A stretch of DNA of 64,000 nucleotides from Candidatus Delongbacteria bacterium (GTDB taxonomy: Bacteria > CAIWAD01). Below, piece after piece: positions 18,340-26,408 of this stretch. Each line of letters begins with the position of its first letter. Position 1 is the first letter of the stretch. The position numbers and the translations under genes are program-made. The notes under the pieces were generated by a model. It did not search any database, was not told where the DNA came from, and saw only the letters and a list, made by a program, of their open reading frames with translations. Location: assembly GCA_041675285.1 (NCBI GenBank), contig JBAYTZ010000003.1, positions 248,001-312,000 of the forward strand, read 5' to 3'.

Positions 18340-19097
18340 TGTTCCACTCCTGGCTTCGGTTGCTCCAAGGGCGGGATGTCGGTGTCACGGGTCACGAATG
18401 TCGTGGCCGGGGGGGCCGGAGGCGGTGTCACATGCTCCAGCTCCAGGCGCAGGCGGGCCACCTTGTCCAAGTCGCCCCGGGCGATCTCCTGCTCCAGCCG
18501 CAGGGTCAGCCACTCCCGGCGTTGGGTCTGTTTGAGCGTTCCGACGCTTCGCTCCAGTTCCGCTCGTTCGGCGGGGGCGGCGGCGCGGATGGCGGATTCG
18601 AGCGTGCGAAGGGCGAGTCCATGCCGGCTGCGCAGCTCGGCCAGGGCGGCGGGCTCGGCTGCTGGGACGGGCTCAGCGGCCTGGAGCAGGCCCCCGAGGG
18701 CGCAGACCAGGCAGAGCAACAACAAGAGCTTGTTCACGGCGGATCCTCCAGTGCTGGGTGTGTGATCATTTCCTCGGGGCTCCAGGGCGGCCAACCCCTG
18801 CTCCAGGCGCGTCGCGTCCTCCAGCTCGCCCCGGGAGAGGGCGTCGGCGCGCAACCACTCCAGCTCCTCGCGCTGCTGGCGCAGTTTCAGCTCGAGCATC
18901 TCCTGCTGCAGATGCTGGATCTCCAGCAGGTCCCGCGCGGCCTGCAGGCGGTCCCGCAGGCTCAGGTAGGCCTGCCAGTGTCCCTGGCGCAGGGCCTCCA
19001 GTGTGCCCGTGCCGACGGCGACGGCCGGGCTAGAATCCGGCGGGATCCGCTCGGGCCCGTGTCCGCCGGGTTCGGGAGCCTGGGTCTGGACTTCCAT
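18336..19097 (-). CDS. Cassette 4 double B-like protein with internal hydrophobic segment
   Basis: One open frame of 253 residues from ATG 19097, preceded by AAGGAGGACGTC. Residues 1-115 have no signal peptide but contain a B-like helical block (REELEWLRADALSRG, RLEQGLAALEP). Residues 121-140 (VNKLLLLLCLVCALGGLLQA) are a typical signal peptide, and a second B-like block follows (AALAELRSRHGL, TQRREWLTLRLEQEIARG, TTFVTRDTD). GTG 18737 at Val121 has its own GGAGGATCC ribosome site. So it is either a fusion held by an internal membrane segment, or two proteins from nested starts, the second being the true exported B4. No A protein is present in this cassette. Confidence 0.7.
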   Translation of the reverse strand: MEVQTQAPEPGGHGPERIPPDSSPAVAVGTGTLEALRQGHWQAYLSLRDRLQAARDLLEIQHLQQEMLELKLRQQREELEWLRADALSRGELEDATRLEQGLAALEPRGNDHTPSTGGSAVNKLLLLLCLVCALGGLLQAAEPVPAAEPAALAELRSRHGLALRTLESAIRAAAPAERAELERSVGTLKQTQRREWLTLRLEQEIARGDLDKVARLRLELEHVTPPPAPPATTFVTRDTDIPPLEQPKPGVEQ

Positions 19098-19346
19098 GAC
19101 GTCCTCCTTCTGATGCGGCGCAGCGACGGGAGCCTGAGCTCCCGGCTCCGCCGCCGGCCCGGGCTCCCGGGCCTGAATCAAGGATCAGATTCAGCGCTTT
19201 CAGTTCTCGATAGCTCCACTTTCATTCGCTGGAAATTTCAGCGCTTTCTCCGGCAGGGTATCGAATGCCGGCCCGGACCGGCCCCGGCGGGCCCCGTGAC
19301 GGGCAGCGGCGGTGGATCACCCCGCCCGGCAATGCTATCTACCAGC
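19098..19346. promoter_or_regulatory. Divergent spacer with a 12-bp direct repeat
   Basis: The spacer separates cassette 4 (minus) from the DUF1569 gene (plus). TTCAGCGCTTTC occurs twice, at 19190-19201 and 19237-19248, 47 bp apart start to start, each containing the palindrome AGCGCT. The stretch 19180-19260 is less GC-rich and probably holds promoters for one or both directions. The repeats could be binding sites for a regulator (inference). Confidence 0.4.
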
Positions 19347-19793
19347 ATGAGTCTGATCGATTCCACCCGCGTGGAGCGGGCCCTCCAGCGCCTCGCCGCC
19401 CTGAACGAAGACAGCCGCCCGCGCTGGGGGCGGTTCACGGCGCTGCGCATGCTGGAGCACTTGGGCAACTCGCTGGAGATCGCCCTGGGTCTGCGCCAGG
19501 CCCGGGCTCGCGTGCCCGCCTTCGTCTTTCCCCTGGCTCGGCTGTTGGGCGGCCTGCCCCTGCCCATCCCCCACGGCCTGCCCTCCACGGCTGAGTTCCT
19601 GGAACCCGGCGGCCGCAGCTTCGCCGAGACCAAAGCGCACGTGGAGGGTCTGTTGCGCCGCTTTCACCGGGACGTGCTGGGCAATCCGCTGGCCCGGCAC
19701 ACGCACCCGCTCTTCGGTCCGTTGACGCGCCTGCAGTGGGCGGCGCTCCAGGACCGCCACCTGGAGCACCATTTCGGGCAGTTTGGGCTATGA
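19347..19793 (+). CDS. DUF1569 / DinB-like protein
   Basis: 148 residues from ATG 19347. The sequence WGRFTALRMLEHLGNSLEIALG near residues 27-48 and the later WAALQDRHLEHHFGQFG match the DUF1569 family of the DinB/YfiT-like four-helix metalloprotein fold, with histidines placed as metal ligands. Biochemical role unknown. The stop overlaps the mutS2 start (ATGA), so the two are likely co-transcribed. Confidence 0.7.
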   Translation: MSLIDSTRVERALQRLAALNEDSRPRWGRFTALRMLEHLGNSLEIALGLRQARARVPAFVFPLARLLGGLPLPIPHGLPSTAEFLEPGGRSFAETKAHVEGLLRRFHRDVLGNPLARHTHPLFGPLTRLQWAALQDRHLEHHFGQFGL

Positions 19794-22246
19794 GCCCGGA
19801 ATCCCCCACCAACGAGGTGCGCCGGCCCGGCCGCCGCCCCTTCCGCAGCCGCTCCCGCCGGGAGGGCGTGCGGCCTGCGGCGGAATTGATCCCCGCGGCC
19901 ACGCGGCAGGTGCTGGAACTCGACCGCCTGCTCGAGTGGGTGGCCGAGGGCGCGGTGACCACGGAGGCCGCCAGCCGGCTGCGCGAGGGCCGGCCGCACG
20001 AGGACGAGGAGGCCCTGCGCGAGGATCTGGCCTGTCTGGCCGAGATGCTGGACCTGCTGGAACGGGGCACGGCCCCCGCGCTGGGCGCCCTGGCCGAGGG
20101 CGAGGCGCCGCTGCGCCGGCTGCAGGAAAGCCCGGATTGGCTGGAAGGGGAGGAGCTGCGCGCGCTGTCCGGGTTGCTGGAGCTGTCTGGCGAGCTGGCG
20201 GGCGCCGCGGCGGACCCCCACGCGCCGCGGCTCTCCCTGTGGCGCGGCGGGCTGGCGGAGTTTCGCCGCGAGCTGGCGGACATCCTGCGCGCCATCGGCG
20301 AGGACGGCAGCCTGCTGGACGGCGCCTCGCCGGAACTGCGCCGCCTGCGCCGGCTCTACGGCTCCGAAGAACAGCGCATGCGCAAGGAGCTGGAGCGCGT
20401 GGAGCAGGACTGGCGCGCTCGCGGCCTGCTGGGCGACACGGGGCTGGGCTGGCGCGAGGGCCGGCCCGTGCTGCCCGTCAACTCGGGCGCTCTGGGCCGC
20501 GTGCAGGGCCTGGTGGTGGACCAGAGCCAGAGCGGCCGCACCTTCTTCGTGGAGCCCGCCGCCTGCCTGGAGATCCGCACCCGGCTGAGCCGCACGGAGG
20601 TGGAGATCCGCCAGGAGGAGGTGCGCATCCTGCGCGGCCTCTCCGAGGCTTTGCGCGCCCGGGGCGAGGAACTGTCCGCCAGTTGGGAGATCCTGCTCGA
20701 GCTGGATCATCTGAAGGCCCGGGCCCGCTGGGGACGCGGGCTGGAGGCGCGGGTGCCGGAGATCTCGGCCGGTGTGGAGCTGGTCATCGTCCAGGGCCGG
20801 CATCCGCTGTTGGCCCGGCATCTGGCCGTGGTGCCGCTGGACCTCCGGCTGGGCGAGGCGGGCGGCGACCGCGTGCTGCTGATCTCAGGCCCCAACGCCG
20901 GCGGCAAGACCGTGGCCATGAAGACCGCCGGGCTGTTCGCGCTGCTGCCCCGGCTGGGGCTGCCCCTGCCTTGCGGCGAGGGGACGAAGATTCCGCTGCT
21001 GGCCACGGTGTTGACCGACATCGGCGACCAGCAGTCCATCGAGAACGACCTCTCCACCTATTCCAGCCACCTGGCCCGGATGAAAGTGATCCTCGAGCAT
21101 GGGCCGCTGCCTGGCCTTTTCCTGGTGGACGAGCTGGGCTCGGGCACGGACCCGGAGGAGGGCAGCGCCGTGGCCGTGTCCTTCCTGGAGCGCATGCTGC
21201 TCAGTCCCGGCCTGACCGTGGTGAGCACGCACCTGGGCCAGCTCAAGGCCTTCGCCCACGACCGACCCGGCCTCCAGAACGCCTGCATGAGTTTCGACGA
21301 GGAGCGCATCGTGCCGACCTTCCGGCTGGTGCAGGGCGTGCCGGGCTCCAGTTACGCGCTGGAGATCCTGCAGCGGATGGGCATGCCGCGCGTCCTCCTG
21401 GATCGGGCCCGCCACCACATGGGCAGCGAACAGAAGAACCTTGCTCGGCTGATCGGCGACCTGCAGTCGCGCGTGGCCACGGCCGAGCGCGAGCGCCAGG
21501 CCGCGGAGGCGGGCCGGATCAAGCTGGACTCGCTGGTGGCGCGCTACGAGGAGAAGCTCAAGGCCGCCCAGAAGGAGGCCCGGGAGCTGAAGCACCAGGC
21601 CGTCTCGGAGGCCGCGCAGATCGTCAAGGGCGCCAGCCGGCTGGTGGAGAACACGGTGCGCGAGATCCGCCAGGGCGTGGCCGCCAAGGAGACGGTCCAG
21701 GCCGGCCGACACCGCATCGCCGAGCGGTTGGAGGTTCTGCAGAAGAGCGAGCAGCAGCTGGCTCCGCGTCCCGTGGCCCCGCAGGAGCTGGGCGTGTTGA
21801 AGGTGGGGGACCGGGTGCGGCTGCGCGACCTGGAGTCGCCGGCCATCGTGCGGCGCGTGGAGAAGGGCGGCGAGCGCCTGCAGGTGGAGGCCGGGATCCT
21901 CAAGCTCTCCGTGGAGCGCGGGCGCGTGCTGGAGGTGCTGCCCCCCGAGGACCGCCGGGAGCGCGAGCGCCGGGGCGGCGTGAGCATCCACACCAGCGAC
22001 CCCGGGCTGCGGCTGGACCTGCGCGGCCGCAGCGCCGACGAGGCGCTGGTGGAGCTGGACGCCTACGTGGACGACTGCCTGGTGAGCGGCCTGCCCTTCG
22101 CCACCATCCTGCACGGCAAGGGCACGGGTGTGCTGCGGCAGGTGGTGCAGGATCATCTGCGCGGCAATCCGCGCGTGCTCAGCTACCGCGACGGCCAGCC
22201 CGAGGAGGGCGGCGACGGCGTCACCATCCTCAAACTCGACGTCTGA
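19790..22246 (+). CDS. mutS2: Endonuclease MutS2
   Basis: 818 residues. Core ATPase with Walker A GPNAGGKT (about 367-374), Walker B region LFLVDELGSGTDPEEG, and VSTHLGQLK, followed by a long coiled-coil region (about 540-640) and a C-terminal Smr endonuclease domain (about 740-818) with LDLRGRSADEAL and HGKGTGVLR. MutS2 lacks the MutS mismatch-recognition domain; it acts on branched DNA and, in some bacteria, on collided ribosomes. Start chosen at ATG 19790, overlapping the upstream stop. The length is near the family norm. Confidence 0.95.
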   Translation: MSPESPTNEVRRPGRRPFRSRSRREGVRPAAELIPAATRQVLELDRLLEWVAEGAVTTEAASRLREGRPHEDEEALREDLACLAEMLDLLERGTAPALGALAEGEAPLRRLQESPDWLEGEELRALSGLLELSGELAGAAADPHAPRLSLWRGGLAEFRRELADILRAIGEDGSLLDGASPELRRLRRLYGSEEQRMRKELERVEQDWRARGLLGDTGLGWREGRPVLPVNSGALGRVQGLVVDQSQSGRTFFVEPAACLEIRTRLSRTEVEIRQEEVRILRGLSEALRARGEELSASWEILLELDHLKARARWGRGLEARVPEISAGVELVIVQGRHPLLARHLAVVPLDLRLGEAGGDRVLLISGPNAGGKTVAMKTAGLFALLPRLGLPLPCGEGTKIPLLATVLTDIGDQQSIENDLSTYSSHLARMKVILEHGPLPGLFLVDELGSGTDPEEGSAVAVSFLERMLLSPGLTVVSTHLGQLKAFAHDRPGLQNACMSFDEERIVPTFRLVQGVPGSSYALEILQRMGMPRVLLDRARHHMGSEQKNLARLIGDLQSRVATAERERQAAEAGRIKLDSLVARYEEKLKAAQKEARELKHQAVSEAAQIVKGASRLVENTVREIRQGVAAKETVQAGRHRIAERLEVLQKSEQQLAPRPVAPQELGVLKVGDRVRLRDLESPAIVRRVEKGGERLQVEAGILKLSVERGRVLEVLPPEDRRERERRGGVSIHTSDPGLRLDLRGRSADEALVELDAYVDDCLVSGLPFATILHGKGTGVLRQVVQDHLRGNPRVLSYRDGQPEEGGDGVTILKLDV

Positions 22247-22261
22247 CATGGGCAAAAGAAC

Positions 22262-22422
22262 TCACCACGAAGAACACGATGAAGGAAGAAGCGCACGAAG
22301 TTTGAGCTGAGATGAGAGAACTCAAACCATCCATGCCGGTTGAACTCAACACGTCCAGAGAGCCAATCCTGCCCTTCGTCCTTCTTCCTGTGCTTCTCCG
22401 AGCTTCGTGTCCTTTGTGGTGA
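22262..22422. repeat. Inverted-repeat element with TCACCAC ends
   Basis: The spacer between mutS2 and dnaG starts with TCACCACGAAGAACACGATG and ends with the near-complement of TCACCACAAAGGACACGAAG. The arms continue to match over about 35-40 bases with indels, so the whole 160-bp unit could fold on itself. A similar unit lies at 30653-30826 and a partial one near 29869. It looks like a small interspersed repeat, not coding. Confidence 0.6.
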
Positions 22423-22453
22423 ACGTTTTGATCTGGTGAAGTGGAGTGCCGCC

Positions 22454-24241
22454 GTGGGACGCATCCCCGAAAGCGTGATCCAGCAGGTGCTGGACGCCGT
22501 CGACATCGTCGATCTGGTCTCCGAGTACCTGACGCTGAAGCGCGCCGGCGCCCACTTCAAGGGTCTCTGTCCCTTCCATCAGGAGAAGACCCCCTCCTTC
22601 ACGGTCAATCCCTCCCTGCGCCTCTACAAGTGCTTCGGCTGCGGCAAGGGCGGCAACGCCATCGGCTTCCTGATGGAGAGCGAGGGCCTGTCCTTTCCCC
22701 AGGCCGCCCGGCGGCTGGCGGAGCGGGCAGGTATTTACGTGCCGGACCAGGATGAGCGCGAGCCCGAGGCCCGGACGCTGGAAGACCGCCTGCAGACCGT
22801 CAATCGGACGGCGCTGGAGTGGTTCCGGCGCAACCTGCAGCTCCAGGTGCGGCAGCCCGGACCCCTGGCCGCCTACCTGGCCAAACGCGGGCTGGGCGGC
22901 GAGGCTCAGGAACGCTTTCAGCTGGGCTGGGCCCCGGACGAGTGGCGCGCCCTGCTGGAATATCTGGGCACGCTGGGGCTGGGCGAGGAGCTGGCCGTGC
23001 AGTCCGGCGTCAGCCTGCGCGCAGAGACCGGCCGCGTCTACGACCGCTACCGGGGCCGACTGATCTTTCCCATCCGCAACGTCAGCGGCACGGTGATCGG
23101 GTTTGGCGGTCGGGTGATCGACGCGGCGCCCGACCAGCCCAAGTACATCAACAGCCCCGAGACCCTGTTGTATCACAAGGGGCGCACGCTCTACGGACTT
23201 TACGAGAACAAGAACGAGATCCGCCGGGAGCGCACGGCCGTCCTGGTGGAGGGGTATCTGGACCTGATCGGGCTCTGGGAGGGCGGGATCCGCAACGCCG
23301 CGGCCACGCTGGGCACGGCGCTCACCGGCGAGCAGGCTCTCCTGCTCAAGCGCTTCGCCGACCGCGTGATCTTCCTCTACGACGGCGATTCCGCCGGCCA
23401 GGAGGCCATGGCTCGCGGCGCGGCCAGCCTGATCGGCGCGGGGCTGGACCTGCGGGTCTGCCGTCTGCCCGCCGGACAGGATCCCGACGACTTCGTGCGC
23501 GGTGCCGGCGCACCCGCCATGAAGGAGCTCCTGGCCGAGGCGCAGGATTACTTCCGCTACCGCATCGAGCACTTCCGTCAGCGCCAGGACCAGGCCACAC
23601 CGACGGAGTTCCGCGAGTTCGTGCAGAACCTGGCCGGCGCCGCCGGGCTGGTGGAGGACCTGCTGCACAAGTCCCAGCTCTTCCAGCGCATCGCCCGGGC
23701 CAGCGGCATTCCAGTCCACGAGGTGGAGCGCCTGGCCGCCGAGCAGACCCGCCGCGCCACCCAGACCTGCGAGAGCCCGGTGGAGGAGGACGGCGCGGCC
23801 CTGCGCCTGGAACGCGGCAGCCTGAGTCGCGACCAGCGGCGCGAGCTGCTGCTTTTTGAACTTTTCATGCGCTCCCGGGAGTCGCGCGAACTCATCGCGG
23901 AGAGCCTGGACCTGGACGAGTTGCATCATCCGCTGCTGCGCGAGGCCTTCCGCCAGGCTCTGGCCGCCTTCACGGACGAGGAGGGCGGGCTGGACAGCTG
24001 GGCGCACTCCAGCAGCAACCGGCACATCCGCGAATTGGCTCTGGCGGCCTTGACCGAAGCGCCGCGCGCCGGGGACGTGGAGGAGGCGGGGGACCTGTTG
24101 CGCCGGCTGGAGGAGGCCCGGGTGCAGGGGCGGATGGAGGAGATCCGGCGCCAGCTGCGGGCGGGGAATCTGGCGGAGGATCTGATGGAGGATCTGAAGC
24201 GGGAATTCGCGGATCTGCTGCAGCGCAAGCACGAGGCCTGA
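22454..24241 (+). CDS. dnaG: DNA primase DnaG
   Basis: 595 residues from GTG 22454 (VGRIPESVIQQVLD, the usual DnaG N-terminus) with GGAG 8 bp upstream; the longer frame runs into the repeat element and is rejected. The N-terminal CHC2 zinc domain has Cys/His in CPFHQEKTPSF and CFGCGKGGNAIGF. The TOPRIM domain shows LVEGYLDLI and FLYDGDSAGQEA. A C-terminal helical region follows (helicase-interaction part). Synthesises RNA primers for replication. Confidence 0.95.
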   Translation: MGRIPESVIQQVLDAVDIVDLVSEYLTLKRAGAHFKGLCPFHQEKTPSFTVNPSLRLYKCFGCGKGGNAIGFLMESEGLSFPQAARRLAERAGIYVPDQDEREPEARTLEDRLQTVNRTALEWFRRNLQLQVRQPGPLAAYLAKRGLGGEAQERFQLGWAPDEWRALLEYLGTLGLGEELAVQSGVSLRAETGRVYDRYRGRLIFPIRNVSGTVIGFGGRVIDAAPDQPKYINSPETLLYHKGRTLYGLYENKNEIRRERTAVLVEGYLDLIGLWEGGIRNAAATLGTALTGEQALLLKRFADRVIFLYDGDSAGQEAMARGAASLIGAGLDLRVCRLPAGQDPDDFVRGAGAPAMKELLAEAQDYFRYRIEHFRQRQDQATPTEFREFVQNLAGAAGLVEDLLHKSQLFQRIARASGIPVHEVERLAAEQTRRATQTCESPVEEDGAALRLERGSLSRDQRRELLLFELFMRSRESRELIAESLDLDELHHPLLREAFRQALAAFTDEEGGLDSWAHSSSNRHIRELALAALTEAPRAGDVEEAGDLLRRLEEARVQGRMEEIRRQLRAGNLAEDLMEDLKREFADLLQRKHEA

Positions 24242-24513
24242 GGCGGACGTGGTGGGGATTCGCGCGACTCGGTGAGTCCTGAAAATTGTACTGACGCGCC
24301 CTCCCACTTACCCCCCGCCCACCCCTAGAAGGGAGGTTCCGGGGGCGCCGCGGCCAAACGGAAGAGCTCGTGAGCGGGTTCCCGGCTTTTCTGCGGAATG
24401 TCGGTGCTTCCAGCGCGCCGTGGTCGCGAATCCCGACAGCTGCAGCCGCCCAACTTCCAGCCGCGCCGTGCTGTCCACATCCCAGACGCCCCGGCTCGTC
24501 ACCTCCAGGCCGC
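24242..24513. other. Spacer between convergent dnaG and the kinase gene
   Basis: 272 bp between convergent genes. GC-rich, with short hairpins but no convincing terminator or gene. A 64-codon minus-strand open frame (24308-24502) begins right after the kinase stop but has no well-placed ribosome site. Confidence 0.4.
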
Positions 24514-26397
24514 TCAGCCGCCGCCCTCGTCCCCCAGCCGCTCCGCCTGGATGGCCGCCAGCGCGCCCAGCACGTGGGTGTGCAACTCTTCCAGCTCAAA
24601 GGGCTTGCGCAGCACGCCCAGCACCACGGCCGGATCCACCTGGCCGGAGACGAGGTCATCGGCCCAGGCCGTCATGATCAGCGCCCGCAGCCGCGGATCC
24701 CGCCGCCGCAGCTCCTGCAGCAGCTCCCAGCCGTTCATGCGCGGCATGCGCAGGTCCAACAGGGCCAGGTCCAGGTGCGGGGACTGCGCGTCCACCCAGG
24801 CCAGCGCCTCCGGCGCGCCGGAGAACGAGGTCACCTGACAGCCCAGCGAACGCAGGATGCTCTGCACCACGCCGCGCACCACCTCGTCGTCGTCCACCAC
24901 CAGCACGTGCCCGCCCAGCCCCTCGGCCCCGGACTCGGCGTGGGTCTCCCCGTGGCTTAGGGGCAGCAGGATGCGGATCTGGCTGCCGCTGCCCGGTCGG
25001 CTCTCGGCGTCGATGCTGCCGCGATGCCCGCGGATGCAGCTCCACGCGCTGGAGAGCCCCAGTCCGGCGCCGCCCTCCTTCTTGCGCGTGGTGAAGAAGG
25101 GGTCGAAGATCCGCTCCAGCACCTCCTCGCTCATCCCCGCCCCGGTGTCGCGCACCAGCAGCTGCAGGTGCGTGGGCGGCAGCCCGGTGCGATCCCGCGT
25201 GCTGCCCTCGGGAATCAGGTTGCTGGTGATGAGCTGCATGGTGCCGCCGCGCGGCATGGCCTCGCAGGCGTTGAGGCAGATGTTGTGCAGCGCGTCCTCC
25301 AGGCGGCCGGCGTCGCCCCAGATGCGGTAGGTGCGGGCCTCCAGCCGCAGGCGGAAGTGGACCAGCGGATGCTCGGGCCGCAGGCGTTCCGCCACCTGGC
25401 CCACCAGCGCGTGGAAGTCCAGCGCGCTGAACTGGCCGCCCCGGCCGCGCGTGAAACTGATCAGCCGGCGGATGTGCTGACTGACGCCCTCGGCGGCCTT
25501 GCGGATGGACTGCGTCCACTGGCTGGCGGAGGCGTCCTCGGCCAGCCGCTCGCGCAGCATGTCCGAGTAGCCCATGATCACCAGGAGTTGGTTGCTGATG
25601 TCGTGGGCCAGGTGGCTGGCCAGCTCGTTCAAGCTGTCGAGTTTCTGGGCCAGCAGCCGGCGATTCTCCAACCGGCGGCGGCGCTGCTCCTCGCGCTGAT
25701 GCGGCCCCTTCTCCAGCGCCAGGCAGACGGCCAGCCGGCCCTGCAGCGTCCAGTGGGCCTCGTAGAGCAGGCCGTTCAACTCCTGCTCGCGGCGCACGGT
25801 CAGTCCCGTCCGCAGCAGCGTGGCGGGCGGCCGCCAATCCCCCACCCCCGCCTCCGGCCCGGGCAGCAGCCGTCCGGGCTGCAGGCCGCAGCGCCGGGCC
25901 GCCTCGTTGCAGCCCGCCACCGCGCCTTCCGCGTCCACCAGCAGCAGCAATCCGGCCACGCCGTCCAGCATCAGGTCGCGCTGCAGCTGCGCCTCCCGGC
26001 GCTGCCGCCGCCCCGCCTGCAACTGTTGCTGGCTGTCGCCCAGAGTCAGCAGACGCTCCACGTCGTCGGGCAGCGTGTGCATCCAGTGACCCGTCCGGGG
26101 CAGCACGTCCAGGGCGCCGCGCCGCACCCAAGCCGCGGCCAGGCGCTCGTCGCCGCCCGGGCAGAGAACGGCCCACGGCGGCAGACAGCCGGCCTCCTCC
26201 AGTTGGCGGAGCAGTTCGGCCGTGCTCATGTCGGCGGGATCGGGATCCAGCAGCAGCAGGTCGACAGGTTGCTCGCGCAGGCGGGCGACGGTCTCCGCAC
26301 CGCCCAGGCTGCTCTCCACCAGGTGGCCGGTCATGATCAGATCCCCGGCCTGGCGCAGCACGGCGGGGTCACGGCTGACGAGGAACACGCGGCGCAC
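24514..26397 (-). CDS. Hybrid sensor histidine kinase with two receiver-like domains
   Basis: 627 residues. GTG 26397 is chosen because AGGAGGAGAACCG lies just upstream, directly after the lptG stop. Residues 1-120 look like a receiver domain (Asp51 in LLLLDPDP). A PAS-like part follows (about 140-230), then HisKA with His265 (LAHDISNQLL), an HATPase_c domain with NICLNACEAM, DTGAGMSEE and GLGLSSAW, and a C-terminal receiver (about 505-625) with VVDDDE and LLDLRMPRMNG. No membrane segment, so it is a soluble sensor. Last gene of the yccA-lptF-lptG run; no DNA-binding partner is encoded next to it. Confidence 0.88.
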   Translation of the reverse strand: MRRVFLVSRDPAVLRQAGDLIMTGHLVESSLGGAETVARLREQPVDLLLLDPDPADMSTAELLRQLEEAGCLPPWAVLCPGGDERLAAAWVRRGALDVLPRTGHWMHTLPDDVERLLTLGDSQQQLQAGRRQRREAQLQRDLMLDGVAGLLLLVDAEGAVAGCNEAARRCGLQPGRLLPGPEAGVGDWRPPATLLRTGLTVRREQELNGLLYEAHWTLQGRLAVCLALEKGPHQREEQRRRRLENRRLLAQKLDSLNELASHLAHDISNQLLVIMGYSDMLRERLAEDASASQWTQSIRKAAEGVSQHIRRLISFTRGRGGQFSALDFHALVGQVAERLRPEHPLVHFRLRLEARTYRIWGDAGRLEDALHNICLNACEAMPRGGTMQLITSNLIPEGSTRDRTGLPPTHLQLLVRDTGAGMSEEVLERIFDPFFTTRKKEGGAGLGLSSAWSCIRGHRGSIDAESRPGSGSQIRILLPLSHGETHAESGAEGLGGHVLVVDDDEVVRGVVQSILRSLGCQVTSFSGAPEALAWVDAQSPHLDLALLDLRMPRMNGWELLQELRRRDPRLRALIMTAWADDLVSGQVDPAVVLGVLRKPFELEELHTHVLGALAAIQAERLGDEGGG

Positions 26398-26408
26398 CGG
26401 TTCTCCTC

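Larger units (their letters stand above)
1..19097 (-). repeat. Tandem array of four A-B-C protease cassettes
   Basis: Four consecutive minus-strand units each encode small exported protein(s) followed by a giant exported S8 protease, always joined by 4-bp overlaps (ATGA or GTGA). Unit 1 runs from beyond the window edge to 3453, unit 2 covers 3724-8770, unit 3 covers 9181-14209, and unit 4 covers 14284-19097. Unit 1 and unit 2 are the most alike, with long near-identical DNA stretches (compare 1320-1460 with 6600-6740). Units 3 and 4 keep the architecture but have drifted. Units 4 and 3 are only 74 bp apart and may be co-transcribed; units 3/2 and 2/1 are separated by 410 and 270 bp with terminator-like hairpins. 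The array arose by duplication of a whole operon (inference). Confidence 0.85.

Noticed and set aside
19783..22305. 840-codon open frame overlapping mutS2 in another frame
   Set aside because: Arg/Gly/Ala/Pro-rich shadow of mutS2, which has full motifs in its own frame.
22346..24307. 653-codon minus-strand open frame opposite dnaG
   Set aside because: No recognisable motif; antisense shadow of a clear dnaG.
24308..24502. 64-codon minus-strand open frame after the kinase gene
   Set aside because: No proper ribosome site (GGAG abuts the start), no known family; too little support.
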